A stretch of 7,813 nt of DNA from Caldilineae bacterium (GTDB lineage: Bacteria; Chloroflexota; Anaerolineae; J102), in contig DUEF01000009.1 in NCBI GenBank assembly GCA_011176555.1, forward strand, positions 1-7,813, read 5' to 3'. The notes below the pieces were generated by a model. The model had not been told where the DNA came from, did no database searches, and worked only from the letters and a program-made list of their open reading frames with translations. Position 1 is the stretch's first letter; every line of letters starts with the position of its first letter. The position numbers and the translations under genes were made by a program. Positions 1 to 6,468 of this stretch are shown here, in pieces.

Positions 1-402
1 GCCCGGCGCCAACGGCTGCGGCAGCGCCTCCACCGCGAACCAGCCCGCCTCAGCGATCTCGCCCCCCACTTGCTGCAACGCCCCACCAATTTGTTTGCAC
101 TCGAACACGAAAACATTGTCTCGTTTGTAGGCCAGCCGTGAGAGATACACGCCCACCAGCCGCGTGATCTCGACCTCTAAGCCTGTTTCCTCCCGAACTT
201 CTCGCACCACCGATTCATCCGCGGCCTCATCGCCTTTTTGACCGCCGCCGGGAAAGATCCAACTGCGTTTGCCGTAGCTATGACGCACCAACAGCACTCG
301 CCCCTGCTCGTCGGCTACGATACCGCGCACGCCGATGACCGTCGGTTTCGTGATTCGCCACCACAGGATGAGGACTTGTAAGGCCAGATCTCGCCAGTTC
401 AT
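1..402 (-). CDS. Nudix hydrolase, C-terminal end cut by the window edge
   Basis: Reading down from the ATG at 402-400 gives 134 codons with no stop before the window edge, so the 3' end is missing. Residues 53-75 match the Nudix box GX5EX7REUXEEXGU exactly: G53, E59, R67-E68, E71-E72, G74 and L75, which form the Mg2+-binding helix that hydrolyses nucleoside diphosphates linked to another moiety. It is preceded by a strand ending in WIFPGGG (48-54). Residues about 22-41 (VIGVRGIVADEQGRVLLVRH) are the usual first strands of the fold. The hydrophobic N-terminus (LALQVLILWW, 6-15) is short for a membrane helix. Substrate cannot be told from the sequence. The gene follows psuG by 85 nt, and that gap is almost entirely an octameric repeat. 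No Shine-Dalgarno motif is visible before the ATG. Family call is firm; exact function is unknown. Confidence 0.92.
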   Translation of the reverse strand, partial: MNWRDLALQVLILWWRITKPTVIGVRGIVADEQGRVLLVRHSYGKRSWIFPGGGQKGDEAADESVVREVREETGLEVEITRLVGVYLSRLAYKRDNVFVFECKQIGGALQQVGGEIAEAGWFAVEALPQPLAPG

Positions 403-405
403 AAT

Positions 406-486
406 TGGGGATTGGTAAAATAGTAGACCAGTAAACCGGTAGACCGGGGCGCCAATCCCCCGGTTTCCCAGTTTACCGGCCTACTG
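406..486. repeat. Degenerate octamer array forming a large imperfect inverted repeat
   Basis: On the minus strand, ten consecutive 8-nt units fill 485-406. Most begin with GG and resemble GGTAAACT, GGGAAACC, GGTCTACC or GGTTTACT. The units before the centre are roughly the complement of those after it, so arms 421-449 and 457-486 pair over about 29 positions with 6 mismatches, some of them G-U compatible, around a 7-nt loop. A second perfect 9-bp inverted repeat, GGGGATTGG (407-415) and CCAATCCCC (452-460), would compete with that fold. The array starts 2 nt after the psuG stop and ends 3 nt before the Nudix ATG. On the minus strand the stem is followed by TATTTT, so it might act as a weak terminator or an mRNA 3'-end stabiliser; this is inference. 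Confidence 0.85.
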
Positions 487-487
487 C

Positions 488-1336
488 TTACAGCGCCACC
501 GCTATGCGTGCGCCGATCCGGGCGTTGTTCTCCAACAGGGCGAGATTGGCGCGAAGCGAAGCTTCTCCGGTGGATGCGGCGATGTGGGAGAGCAGGAAGG
601 GCGTGAGGTTTTTGCCGCGCACGCCCTGCTCGTTGGCGGCGGCCAGGGCCGCTGCGATGGCTTCGTTGGCGACGGTTTCGTCCAGCGCCTCCTCCTCGGG
701 CACGGGAACGGTCACCAACATGCCGGTGCGCAGGCCTAGCTTCCGGTGTGCGCGCCAGATGGCGGCCACTTCGGCGGGGCTATCACAGCGGGCGTCGACA
801 GGCAGATCGGTCGAGCGAGTGTAAAAGGCGGGAACCACGTCCGTCCCGTAGCCAATCACGGGGACGCCCAGGGTCTCCAGGCGTTCGCGAGTGCGCGGCA
901 AATCCAGGATGGCCTTGGCTCCGGCGCAAACCACCAGGACGGGGATCGTCGCCAGGGCGAGTAGATCAGCGGATTCATCGAAATCATCGCCGCGGTGCAC
1001 GCCGCCCAGTCCACCGGTGACGAAAACTTCGATGCCGTGGTGGTGGGCGACCCACATGGTGGTGGCGACGGTGGTGGCTGCGTCCAAACGGCGGGCGGCG
1101 ACGATGGCCAGATCTCGCAACGAGGCTTTGACGATATCCTGGCTGCGGGAAAAATGCACCAGTTGCTCGGGATCGAGTCCGGCGACAGGTTCGCCGGAGG
1201 CGAAACCGCAGGTGCGCGGTTCTGCGCCTTCCTCGCGGATGATGGCTTCGAGGCGGAGGGCGGTGTGGTAGTTTTGCGGGTACGGCAGGCCGTGGGCAAT
1301 CACGGTGCTTTCGAGGGCGACAAGGGGTCGGGACAT
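488..1336 (-). CDS. psuG: Pseudouridine-5'-phosphate glycosidase PsuG
   Basis: This 282-residue protein should reversibly split pseudouridine 5'-phosphate into uracil and ribose 5-phosphate, the C-C bond-breaking step of pseudouridine catabolism in the cytoplasm. Family signatures are clear: VALESTVIAHGLPYPQN (6-22) holding E9; K70 in DIVKASLRDL; TGGLGGVHRG (107-116); D124; CAGAKAILDLP (137-147) holding K141; GKNLTPFLL (241-249); and NNARIGA (270-276). By spacing, E9, K70, D124 and K141 correspond to E31, K93, the metal-binding D149 and K166 of the E. coli enzyme. The N-terminus is short, as the family motif starts at residue 6, but no earlier start is evident. The ATG has no Shine-Dalgarno sequence; a heptamer array ends 1 nt upstream of it. 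No PfkB-type pseudouridine kinase (PsuK) is adjacent; the downstream gene is a Nudix hydrolase. Confidence 0.95.
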   Translation of the reverse strand: MSRPLVALESTVIAHGLPYPQNYHTALRLEAIIREEGAEPRTCGFASGEPVAGLDPEQLVHFSRSQDIVKASLRDLAIVAARRLDAATTVATTMWVAHHHGIEVFVTGGLGGVHRGDDFDESADLLALATIPVLVVCAGAKAILDLPRTRERLETLGVPVIGYGTDVVPAFYTRSTDLPVDARCDSPAEVAAIWRAHRKLGLRTGMLVTVPVPEEEALDETVANEAIAAALAAANEQGVRGKNLTPFLLSHIAASTGEASLRANLALLENNARIGARIAVAL

Positions 1337-1337
1337 A

Positions 1338-1386
1338 AGGATCAGAGGTCGGAGGTCAGAGGTCAGAAGTCAGAGGACGGAGGTCG
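1338..1386. repeat. Seven-copy degenerate heptamer array abutting the psuG start
   Basis: Seven adjacent 7-nt units read GAGGTCA or close variants on the plus strand (TGACCTC on the psuG sense strand); two units, 1352-1358 and 1359-1365, are identical. The array ends one base before the psuG ATG and so occupies the place where its ribosome-binding site would be. It is pyrimidine-rich on the sense strand and offers no AGGAGG-like sequence. Confidence 0.9.
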
Positions 1387-1391
1387 GGAAA

Positions 1392-1446
1392 CAATCAACA
1401 ATCAACGAAAAACGAATCGAATCGTTCCATTCTGAATTCGTTGATT
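1392..1446. repeat. Second heptamer run with a perfect 10-bp inverted repeat
   Basis: CAATCAA occurs twice in tandem at 1392-1405 and is followed in the same 7-nt phase by CGAAAAA and CGAATCG. AATCAACGAA (1400-1409) is exactly complementary to TTCGTTGATT (1437-1446), with 27 nt between them. The right arm ends 3 nt from the stop codon of the UMF1-type transporter gene, so the structure would form in the 3' end of that transcript. It lacks the GC-rich stem and following U-tract of an intrinsic terminator. Together with the GAGGTCA array it fills nearly all of the 113-nt gap. Confidence 0.8.
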
Positions 1447-1449
1447 AGG

Positions 1450-2808
1450 CTAGAGGACAACGCCTTCGGGGTCATTGCCGGAATCGACAATGGCTTTACG
1501 GACATTGACCGGGATGAGCAGAACCAGTCCAACGGCGAAGAAAAGAATCAGTGAGAGGAGGGCCACTCGCGAACTGCCGGTGATCTGTACGGCTGCGGCG
1601 AAGACCAACGTGCCAATCCAGGAGGTGCCGCGCTCGCTGATTTCGTAGAAGCCAAAGTATTCGGATTCGCTGTCGCGGGGGATCATCTGCGAGAATAAAG
1701 AGCGGCTCAGGGCTTGCGACCCGCCCAGGACGATGGCGATCAGGCCGCCCAATAAAAACAGTTGCCAACCCGCGTCATGCAGCCAGGCGAAGGCGTAGAC
1801 CACAACGAAAACCCAGATCACCAGACTGACGACAATGGAACGCTTGGCTCCGATCTTTTTCGCCATCTGGCCAAAAAGCAAAGCCCCACCAAATGCGACG
1901 AATTGGATCAGCAGGACGAGCAGAATGAGAACATCGGCGCTGGCCCCCAGGTCGGAGGCGGCGAAGATGGTGGCGACGGCAATCACGGTCTGGATGCCAT
2001 CGTTGTAGATCAGGTAAGCAATCAGGTAGCGCAGCGTCTCTGGATACTTGCGGTACATGGTCTTCAACGTATGTGCAATCTGCTTGACGCCTTGCGAAAA
2101 ATACCCTTCATCAGGGGGCAATTTTTTCAGTGCCGGACGCTGTTTGAGCGAACGCGCGGTGAAAAGATACATGAACACCAACCACCACAGACCGGCGCTG
2201 GCGAGGCTGATCCGTACGGCCATTGCCGTATCATCCATCATTGTGATAATGACCAGATTGAGCGCCAGCAGAATGCCGCCGCCCAGGTAGCCGAGCGCCC
2301 AGCCAAACGAACTGACCCGGTCACGATCTTCGGGTGCGGCGATGTCGGGCAGGAAGGCATTGTAAAAGACGATGGCGGCGCCAAATGAGAGGTTGGCGAT
2401 GAGGAACAGGAATCCGCCGAACAATACCGCCCCGTTCGTGCCCAGCACCGGCATGTTCGTCTGAACGAAGAACAGCAGCATGGTGGCTACCGCGCCGACC
2501 GTGGCGAAAGCCAGGAGCATCCGTTTCTTGTATGTCGAGTAATCGGCAATCGTCCCCAACAAAGGCAAAAACAGGACTTGTAAAATGACAGAAAGTGAAA
2601 CAACGGTGGGGAAGAAGGCGTCGGGCTCGAAGGAGAAACCGAGAAAGTTGATGCTTCCGGCTGTCTGGGCCAGGCTGGAAAGGTAGGGCCCCAGCAGGGT
2701 GGTGACGACCGTGGTGCTGAAGGCGGAGCTGGCCCAGTCGTACATCGACCAACCGAAAATCTCGCGGCGATTGCCTTGTTCGAAGGCGTGGGGGACTGCT
2801 TCAGTCAT
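1450..2808 (-). CDS. MFS transporter of the UMF1 / Atg22-like family
   Basis: A 452-residue polytopic membrane protein with about 12 hydrophobic segments. The family's marks are present in order: REIFGWSMYDWASSAF (15-30) before the first helix, LLGTIADYSTYKKR (83-96) in the motif-A position, YNAFLPDI (149-156), RVSSFGWALGYLGGG (164-178), YLIYNDGIQTV (265-275) at the start of the second half, and GGSQALSRSLFSQMIP (362-377) followed by FGFYEISERG (385-394). A long cytoplasmic loop at about 218-258 separates the halves. UMF1 members are related to the yeast vacuolar amino-acid effluxer Atg22, but the substrate of bacterial members is mostly unknown and cannot be inferred here. The ATG at 2808 is preceded by GGAG with an 8-nt spacer, which supports this start. 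Length is normal for the family. Confidence 0.92.
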   Translation of the reverse strand: MTEAVPHAFEQGNRREIFGWSMYDWASSAFSTTVVTTLLGPYLSSLAQTAGSINFLGFSFEPDAFFPTVVSLSVILQVLFLPLLGTIADYSTYKKRMLLAFATVGAVATMLLFFVQTNMPVLGTNGAVLFGGFLFLIANLSFGAAIVFYNAFLPDIAAPEDRDRVSSFGWALGYLGGGILLALNLVIITMMDDTAMAVRISLASAGLWWLVFMYLFTARSLKQRPALKKLPPDEGYFSQGVKQIAHTLKTMYRKYPETLRYLIAYLIYNDGIQTVIAVATIFAASDLGASADVLILLVLLIQFVAFGGALLFGQMAKKIGAKRSIVVSLVIWVFVVVYAFAWLHDAGWQLFLLGGLIAIVLGGSQALSRSLFSQMIPRDSESEYFGFYEISERGTSWIGTLVFAAAVQITGSSRVALLSLILFFAVGLVLLIPVNVRKAIVDSGNDPEGVVL

Positions 2809-2842
2809 GATGATGGCTCCGGGAGAGATGAGGGGAGGGCAT

Positions 2843-2913
2843 GCGGATTGGATATTTGGTATTAGGTATTCACAGAATGCGGAAGAATACCCAATATTCA
2901 GTACTCAATATCA
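2843..2913. repeat. Heptamer repeat arranged as an inverted repeat
   Basis: Four 7-nt units lie at 2843-2870 and four more in opposite orientation at 2886-2913, with a short spacer between them. All are variants of NRRTATT, for example TGGTATT and AGGTATT on the left and GGGTATT and GAATATT on the right when read as the reverse complement. The innermost part pairs perfectly: GGTATTC (2865-2871) with GAATACC (2885-2891), 13-nt loop. Outer units match mainly at their TATT ends. It lies in the 168-nt gap between the two MFS genes, about 35 nt before the UMF1 start. The rest of the gap (2914-2976) is AT-rich, and I see no convincing promoter in it. Confidence 0.8.
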
Positions 2914-2976
2914 CGGTTGCCACAATGAATTTGTAAAGATAAGAACTGGATAAAATGAGCCGTGCTAAACTGCCGT

Positions 2977-4194
2977 CTACCTGACCCATCGCCACAACAA
3001 CACAGCGGAGAGCAGGGCCAGGATGCCGCCGAAGAGGAAGGGGGCGGCCGGACCTAAACCCGACCAGGGGCCTATTCCCTGCCAGAGAACGCCGGCCAGA
3101 ACGCTGGCGGGCAGGAGCGTAAGCCCGATAGCGCCGTTGTAAAGGCCATAAGCCGTGCCGCGCTGCTCGCCTGCAGGAACCAGATCCGCAACAAGCGCCT
3201 TGGCCACGCCTTCTGTCAGCGCATAATACACGCCATATAGGGCATAAAGCAACCAGAACTGCCACGTTTGATCGGCAAGGGCGAAACCGAGATAGACCAA
3301 CGCGTACAGCCCCCAGCCACCGATAATCACTTTGCGCCGGTCGATGCGGTCGGAAAGCGCGCCCGCAGGCCCCGCCATCAGGCTGTAGACGAGGTTGAAT
3401 CCGGCGATCATGCCCAGAATGATGAGCACGGCCGCACCCGCATTTTGAGCGCGCAGGACGAGGAAGGCGTCGGAACTGTTGCCCAGGGTGAAGAGCACGA
3501 TCACCAGCAGGAAGCGACGAAAAGGTCGGTCGAAGCCGCGCAGGCTGAATTCAGGCGCTCTGGCGGAGCCAGGCTTGATGATCTCCTTGACGCCAAAAGC
3601 GATGACCAGAACCGCCAAAATAGCGGGGATCAACCCCCAGGCGACGATGGCGCGGAAAGTCTCCGGCGCTAACTGCAGCTCGCCCGCCTGCAAACGCCAG
3701 ACGATGAAGATGGCGATCAGCAGCCCGACGAACGCACCGCCTGTGTCCGCTGCCCGGTGCAGGCCAAAACTGATCCCCCGCTGCTCCGACGAGATGGAAT
3801 CGGCGATCAGAGCATCGCGCGGAGCCGTGCGGATGCCTTTGCCCAGGCGGTCGAGAAAGCGATAGAGCAAGACGCCCGGCCAACTGCGGGCGACCAGCAG
3901 CAGAGGCATGGCCAACGCGGCCAGACCGTAACCGCCCACGGTCAGCCCCTTGCGCTTGCCCAGCTTGTCCGACAGCCAGCCGGAATAGATCTTGACCAGA
4001 CTGGCGGTGGTCTCGGCCACGCCCTCGATGACGCCGATGATGGCCACGCCCACGCCCAGCACATTGGCCAGAAACAACGGCAGGAGATGAATCAACATCT
4101 CGCTGGCGATGTCGCGTAGGAAGCTAGCCAGCGACAGCACCCAGACATTGCGGGGAACGTTACGCAGAAAAGTGGATTTTTTCATGGAACACAC
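2977..4194 (-). CDS. MFS transporter, substrate unknown
   Basis: A 405-residue, roughly 12-helix major facilitator protein. Motif A is complete in both halves: GWLSDKLGKRK (72-82) and GALSDRIDRRK (278-288). Other conserved-looking stretches are SFLRDIASEMLIHLLPLFL (24-42), GVIEGVAETTASLVK (54-68), RFLDRLGKGIRTAPRDALI (112-130), and TEGVAKALVADLVP (327-340) followed by RGTAYGLYNGAIG (345-357). This pattern fits a large group of bacterial MFS proteins annotated only as transporters, probably proton-coupled; export or uptake cannot be decided. I start it at the GTG at 4194-4192 because AAGGA lies 8 nt upstream. The ATG three codons later (4185) would be 17 nt from that site. The gene is unrelated in motif content to the UMF1-type transporter downstream, so the two are not a recent duplication. 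Confidence 0.88.
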   Translation of the reverse strand: MCSMKKSTFLRNVPRNVWVLSLASFLRDIASEMLIHLLPLFLANVLGVGVAIIGVIEGVAETTASLVKIYSGWLSDKLGKRKGLTVGGYGLAALAMPLLLVARSWPGVLLYRFLDRLGKGIRTAPRDALIADSISSEQRGISFGLHRAADTGGAFVGLLIAIFIVWRLQAGELQLAPETFRAIVAWGLIPAILAVLVIAFGVKEIIKPGSARAPEFSLRGFDRPFRRFLLVIVLFTLGNSSDAFLVLRAQNAGAAVLIILGMIAGFNLVYSLMAGPAGALSDRIDRRKVIIGGWGLYALVYLGFALADQTWQFWLLYALYGVYYALTEGVAKALVADLVPAGEQRGTAYGLYNGAIGLTLLPASVLAGVLWQGIGPWSGLGPAAPFLFGGILALLSAVLLWRWVR

Positions 4195-4202
4195 TCACTA
4201 AG

Positions 4203-4207
4203 TCCTT
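4203..4207 (-). promoter_or_regulatory. Ribosome-binding site for the MFS gene, favouring a GTG start
   Basis: AAGGA on the minus strand sits 8 nt before GTG 4194-4192, an ideal spacing, and 17 nt before the alternative ATG at 4185-4183. It lies 2 nt outside the palindromic element at 4210-4298. Confidence 0.65.
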
Positions 4208-4209
4208 GT

Positions 4210-4298
4210 GTCATTGCGATGGAGCGGCAGCCCCGAAGCAATCCCCAACGTGCATGATCGGAGATTGCTTCGTCGCGAAAATCGCTCCTCGTAATGAC
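4210..4298. repeat. Palindromic intergenic element with GTCATTGCGA-type ends
   Basis: The left arm (4210-4245) begins GTCATTGCGATGGAGCG and ends CGAAGCAATCCC. The right arm (4260-4298), read as the reverse complement, begins GTCATTACGAGGAGCG and ends GACGAAGCAATCTCC. The arms pair well at both ends with a divergent middle, around a roughly 14-nt loop. I recall sequences of this form (GTCATTGCGAGGAGCGAAG...GAAGCAATC) as dispersed, mobile-like palindromes in many bacterial genomes; that is memory, not a search. It lies between trkH and the first MFS gene, beginning about 17 nt past the trkH stop. It is not an intrinsic terminator for the minus strand because no U-tract follows it in that direction. 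Confidence 0.85.
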
Positions 4299-4315
4299 TG
4301 GTGAGGGATGTTTTT

Positions 4316-5800
4316 TTATTTCGTTCGCTCGAACAGCAACACGCGCCCATCGTTGAGAAATTTGGCGATTCCGGTGATGACAGCGAAGAATTCCAGCCGC
4401 CCCAGGAACATCCCCAGCGTTTCCACCCATAAGACGCTGAGCGGCGCGTCTGGCGCGGTCACGCCCACTGATAAACCGATGGTGCTTAGCGAGCTGGCGA
4501 ACTCGAACATGCCTTCACGCAGGCTGTAGCCCGAGGCGACGATGACGCCGCTGCCAAAAGCGAAGACCAGGGCATAGAGGAAGACGAAAAGCGCCACGCC
4601 GCGGATGTGTCGATCTTGCAGGAAGCGTTGTTGCCCGGCTTGCCAGATCGAGGGCTCATGCACGGCAGTGCGCGGCATCAGGGGGCTGCGGATTTCCGCC
4701 AAAAGCCCTTTCATCAACACAACGATGCGCACCTGTTTGATGCCGCCTGCGGTCGAACCGCTGCCGCCGCCCACCATCATCAAGCCGATCAGGAAAAGCC
4801 AACCGATGGCGGACCAGGGCACATAGCTGACGGTGGCGAAGCCACAGGTGGAGATGGCGGACACCACCTCGAAGACGGCGACGCGCAGGGCCTTGCCCAG
4901 GGTGGGATACAGGCTGAGGGTGACGCCAAAGAGCAAGGTCGGGATGCTGACCGCCAGCAGGAAAACCAGAAATTGCACTTCGCTGGTGCGCCATAAGGCC
5001 GCCAATCGGCCTCGCACCACAGCATAGGCGACGAGGAAGTTGATCGTGCCCAGCAACATGAGCACAATGGTCACAATCTCGACGGCGGCGCTATCCCAGT
5101 AGCCAATCGAGGCGGCGCGTGTGGAAAAGCCGCCGGTGGACAGGGCGGCGAAGGCGTGATTGATGGCGTCGAACCAGTTCATGCCGGCAATACGCAGGGC
5201 GAGAATGCCAAAAACGACGTAGGCGAAGTACAACCTGAGCACCAGCGCCGCGGAATGGCGTACATTCGGCTCCAGTTGCTCCTCCCGACCTTCGGCGCTG
5301 CTCAAGCCCATCCCCGCGGGCCCGGTCAGCGCCGCCAGCATAATGATGGCGAAACCGGCGCCGCCGGCCAATTGGATGATGCTGCGGTAGAGCAACAGGA
5401 TGGGCGAGACAGCTTCCACATCGATCACAGAAAGCCCGGTTGTCGTCCAACCACTGGTCGCTTCGAATACCGCCTGGGTGAAGGTGAGCCCCAGCGACAA
5501 CATGAATGGCGTCGCTCCCACCAAAATAGCGGCGATCCAGGTGAGGACAACGATCACCGCGCCTTCTGGCACGGTCAGGCTAAATTCATCATCGCGAGAC
5601 AATTGCAACCGAAGCGCCGCGCCCAGCAGAATCAGCGCCAGTCCCGGCCACAAAAAGGCGGGAGCAAGAGGGCGGTCGGACCAGTAAAAGGGCAGGGCCA
5701 GCAGTGGAGAAAGGATGAGCAGGCCGATGATGACCCAAATCGCGCCGATGTCTCCCAGGATGTGCCGGTAGCGCTGTTTGAGATAAGCGTGGTGCCGCAT
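4316..5800 (-). CDS. trkH: TrkH-family K+ uptake channel subunit
   Basis: This 494-residue inner-membrane protein is the K+-conducting subunit of a Trk system. Four pore loops with selectivity-filter glycines are visible, one per repeat: TTTGLS (119-124), STGGFS (221-226), STCGFA (318-323) and STIGLS (439-444). The conserved intramembrane gating loop of the third repeat is GGGSGSTAGGIKQVR (344-358). The terminal motif LGRLEFF is at 466-472. Length is close to E. coli TrkH (483). Two hydrophobic segments precede the first pore unit (about 20-40 and 48-64), as usual. The start is firm: the upstream TrkA-like gene ends in TGATG, so its stop and this ATG share one base, and a GGAGAGGGG purine run lies just before. 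It should work with the two RCK proteins encoded directly upstream, which gate it in response to nucleotide binding. Confidence 0.96.
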   Translation of the reverse strand: MRHHAYLKQRYRHILGDIGAIWVIIGLLILSPLLALPFYWSDRPLAPAFLWPGLALILLGAALRLQLSRDDEFSLTVPEGAVIVVLTWIAAILVGATPFMLSLGLTFTQAVFEATSGWTTTGLSVIDVEAVSPILLLYRSIIQLAGGAGFAIIMLAALTGPAGMGLSSAEGREEQLEPNVRHSAALVLRLYFAYVVFGILALRIAGMNWFDAINHAFAALSTGGFSTRAASIGYWDSAAVEIVTIVLMLLGTINFLVAYAVVRGRLAALWRTSEVQFLVFLLAVSIPTLLFGVTLSLYPTLGKALRVAVFEVVSAISTCGFATVSYVPWSAIGWLFLIGLMMVGGGSGSTAGGIKQVRIVVLMKGLLAEIRSPLMPRTAVHEPSIWQAGQQRFLQDRHIRGVALFVFLYALVFAFGSGVIVASGYSLREGMFEFASSLSTIGLSVGVTAPDAPLSVLWVETLGMFLGRLEFFAVITGIAKFLNDGRVLLFERTK

Positions 5801-6465
5801 CAGTGCCCCTCTCCAATAATGGCGCGTAAGGTGGCGCCGTGGTTGTGCGGTTGCGTAATGAGCAAGAGCCGATCCGATTCGAATAGACGGGTCTCACCGC
5901 TGGGTACAGTGACATCATCCTGGCGGATGACCGCGCCGATCAGCGCATTTTGAGGCAATTTGAGTTCGCGTAAGGCGCAGCCAATGGCCGGAGCGCCTGG
6001 CATCAGCACCACTTCCGTGATGTTGACGCGACCCTGCTCGATGGCGGCGAGGTTGATGATCTCTTCGTAGCCCACTTGCTCTTCGATCACCTGCCCGAGC
6101 ATCTGCGCTACGGAAATGGCGACGGTGACGCCCAGCTTCTTGAAAACTTCGGCATTTTCGGGGTCATGAATCAGGGCGACGGTGCGCGGAACGCCAAACA
6201 TCTCCTTCGCCAGTTGGCAGGAAATGAGATTGTCCTGATCTGTGGATTGTAGCGCCACCACGATGCTCGCCCGGCGCGCTCCCGCCTCTTCCAGGAATTG
6301 GGGATCGCTGCCGTTGCCTTGCACAATCGTAGCGGAAAGCTTGCGCGAGAACTGTTGGGCTTTGGCCGCGTCACGCGTGATGATGGTGATGCGGTAGCCC
6401 TTGGCGACAAATCGCCTGGCCAGATAGTAAACGGTTTTGCCTGCTCCGATGATGATGACGCGCAT
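5800..6465 (-). CDS. trkA: TrkA-like K+ channel regulator with RCK_N and RCK_C domains
   Basis: A 221-residue cytoplasmic regulator expected to form a ring on TrkH. RCK_N (about 1-130) is a Rossmann fold starting VIIIGAGKTVYYLARRF (3-19); RCK_C (about 140-218) contains the usual VVLMPGAPAIGCALRELKLP (152-171). The nucleotide site is unusual. The glycine motif is G7-x-G9-x-x-V12, losing the third glycine, and the end of strand 2 reads T30-R31-D32 where E. coli TrkA has D30-T31-D32. The usual ribose-binding acid is therefore replaced by Thr-Arg, a pairing seen in NADP-preferring Rossmann folds, or the site may be degenerate. GNGSDP (50-55) also has Asn where Asp is common. The start is supported by GGAGG 8 nt before the ATG. 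It begins 3 nt after the preceding RCK gene and overlaps trkH by 1 nt, so the three are surely cotranscribed. Confidence 0.93.
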   Translation of the reverse strand: MRVIIIGAGKTVYYLARRFVAKGYRITIITRDAAKAQQFSRKLSATIVQGNGSDPQFLEEAGARRASIVVALQSTDQDNLISCQLAKEMFGVPRTVALIHDPENAEVFKKLGVTVAISVAQMLGQVIEEQVGYEEIINLAAIEQGRVNITEVVLMPGAPAIGCALRELKLPQNALIGAVIRQDDVTVPSGETRLFESDRLLLITQPHNHGATLRAIIGEGH

Positions 6466-6468
6466 GGT

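Noticed and set aside
1338..1386. CRISPR-like array
   Set aside because: Units are 7 nt, contiguous and without spacers, and no cas gene is present.
995..1435. 146-codon plus-strand frame reaching into the gap beside psuG
   Set aside because: Mostly antisense to psuG; its tail is merely the translated heptamer repeat (repeated RSE/GQKSE-like residues).
1762..2388. 208-codon open frame on the plus strand
   Set aside because: Antisense shadow of the UMF1-type transporter; low-complexity polar composition and no family motif.
1450..4194. Tandem duplication of transporter genes
   Set aside because: The two proteins have different signature motifs (UMF1-type versus double motif-A MFS), so they belong to separate families.
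4260..4320. Hairpin arm followed by a T-run (4311-4317) resembling a terminator
   Set aside because: The T-run follows the palindrome only on the plus strand, where no gene is present, and it overlaps the trkH stop codon.
5156..5953. 265-codon open frame on the plus strand
   Set aside because: It is antisense to trkH and the second trkA, is rich in Gln, Arg, His and Gly as expected from the complement of membrane-protein codons, has no recognisable domain, and the minus-strand genes are certain.
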